Under the pieces are notes generated by a model that was not told where the DNA came from, ran no database searches, and saw only the letters and a program-made list of their open reading frames with translations. The translations under genes were made by a program, and so were the position numbers. A stretch of 64,000 nt of DNA from Intestinibaculum porci (lineage in GTDB: Bacteria; Bacillota_I; Bacilli_A; Erysipelotrichales; Coprobacillaceae): the NCBI RefSeq assembly GCF_003925875.1, contig NZ_AP019309.1, forward strand, positions 2,108,001 to 2,172,000. Reading direction: 5' to 3'. Shown piece by piece: positions 63,340 through 64,000 of this stretch (positions are counted from its first letter, which is position 1; each line of letters opens with the position of its first letter).

Positions 63340-64000
63340 CTATTTAACAGGCATATACCCACCTGCATGAATAATCTTCTCTACTTTCTTAACAGGCACT
63401 GACTTCTTGGCGTCTGTCACAACATATGTGCCTTTGTTATGAACGCCCTTTGCCCTATGCTTCTCTCCGCCAATAACAACAGTATCGCCAGGACGCAGTG
63501 TAAAGTGGCTTCTTCTGATCACGCGTCTGCCTTTCGAAACTTTCCGCTCTCTGAATACGCGAAGGTTCTTCTCGGAGTGTCTTGACTCGCTTCTGTCTGT
63601 GCGTCCGCATGACAGCTCTGCACCTTTCTTCGTCTTGCCGTCTCGCGCATCAACGTATTTTGCATCAAAGAATTTTTCAAGGATGCGGTTATTCCGTCTC
63701 AGCTTCTGAAAATGCATAAAAGGCGTCCTGCGTCTTGGATGGAATTCTCCCATGGCGTAGGCGTCATTGGCATGCGACTTTTCAAGGTGTAGGACTCTTC
63801 TTGCCTCCTGCGTAGCAGCGCCATATGTCATGTGCCATTCTAAATCAGGGTGGGTGCTTTTCAGCGTTCTGAACATCTGCCATCTGACAGCGTTCATGAA
63901 GGCTGCGCCGTTAAACGTCTTCGTCCTAGGCTTCAGGTCGTACAGCTTTCCGCCCGGCTTGTGGTTTGCCGAAGTATGGCATTTTGTGCAGACGGTCAGC
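63340..64000 (-). CDS. iscB: IscB-type RNA-guided nuclease, C-terminal part (5' end off window)
   Basis: An open frame enters from the window edge. It contains the HNH segment VCTKCHTSANHKPGGKLY, then LEKSHANDAYAMGEFHPRRR, the RuvC-III region with its His and Asp, and a C-terminal domain with YVDARDGKTKKGAEL, SKGRRVIRRSHFTLRPGDTV and GVHNKGTYVV. The order fits IscB, the transposon-encoded ancestor of Cas9, which is guided by an omegaRNA encoded upstream of the gene, outside this window. The GC content and codon use differ from nearby genes. Confidence 0.85.
   Translation of the reverse strand, partial: LTVCTKCHTSANHKPGGKLYDLKPRTKTFNGAAFMNAVRWQMFRTLKSTHPDLEWHMTYGAATQEARRVLHLEKSHANDAYAMGEFHPRRRTPFMHFQKLRRNNRILEKFFDAKYVDARDGKTKKGAELSCGRTDRSESRHSEKNLRVFRERKVSKGRRVIRRSHFTLRPGDTVVIGGEKHRAKGVHNKGTYVVTDAKKSVPVKKVEKIIHAGGYMPVK

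Overview
The window looks like chromosome of a low-GC Gram-positive bacterium, most likely a gut Firmicute close to Erysipelotrichia. The basis is AT-rich DNA, strong AGGAGG ribosome sites, and RNA regulators typical of Firmicutes: T-boxes plus FMN, lysine and SAM leaders. Taxonomy is inferred from gene style only, because no rRNA is present.

Layout. 1-18954 is mostly housekeeping: an aminopeptidase, cold shock protein, MnmM, a VanY-type carboxypeptidase, a frameshifted LD-carboxypeptidase, Bcp and YaaA, ornithine carbamoyltransferase, a DUF1810-LOG fusion, a cytoplasmic amylase, a CopA/CsoR copper operon with a visible operator, aspartate kinase, an FMN-riboswitch-controlled RibU and a secreted beta-helix protein. 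A lone BrxF-like P-loop gene sits among them.

19542-34412 is the main discovery: a 14,871-bp Tn7-like transposon. It has inverted arrays of about 25-bp TnsB-type sites at both ends, TGT/ACA termini and a 5-bp target duplication, AATTA. The right copy of AATTA overlaps the stop codon of an L,D-transpeptidase gene, which therefore looks like the attachment gene. The transposition operon is tnsB-tnsC-tniQ/tnsD-tnsA. TnsB is split by an IS4-family element, and removing that element with one 8-bp duplication restores the frame. The TniQ/TnsD protein is unusually built: a TniQ domain, a series of zinc-binding modules, then four winged-helix-like modules. The cargo is decayed DNA-methylase pieces, a truncated leuA still behind its T-box, and small membrane and secreted proteins. 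XRE and ribbon-helix-helix regulators lie beside the right end. A second right-end sequence (48 of 51 bases alike) abuts the left boundary, so a related element once used the same site.

34415-46765 holds the L,D-transpeptidase, a possible small RNA, a tyrosine phosphatase and SseB-like gene, a decayed gene, two tandem secreted transglutaminase-like proteins, an amino-acid ABC transporter behind a lysine riboswitch, and LeuRS behind a T-box. 46766-64000 holds an IS1202-type element with a 28-bp duplication, a degenerate ABC transporter protein, radical-SAM YtqA, OppA, a DUF975 gene split by an IS1595-family element, Hpf, MetK under a SAM leader, an Nfu-type protein with a triplicated 3' end, five tRNAs, a S1-domain protein and Pgi, two secreted proteins and a Ser-rich protein. 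It ends in the 3' part of an IscB-type nuclease gene followed by a transposon-like hairpin.
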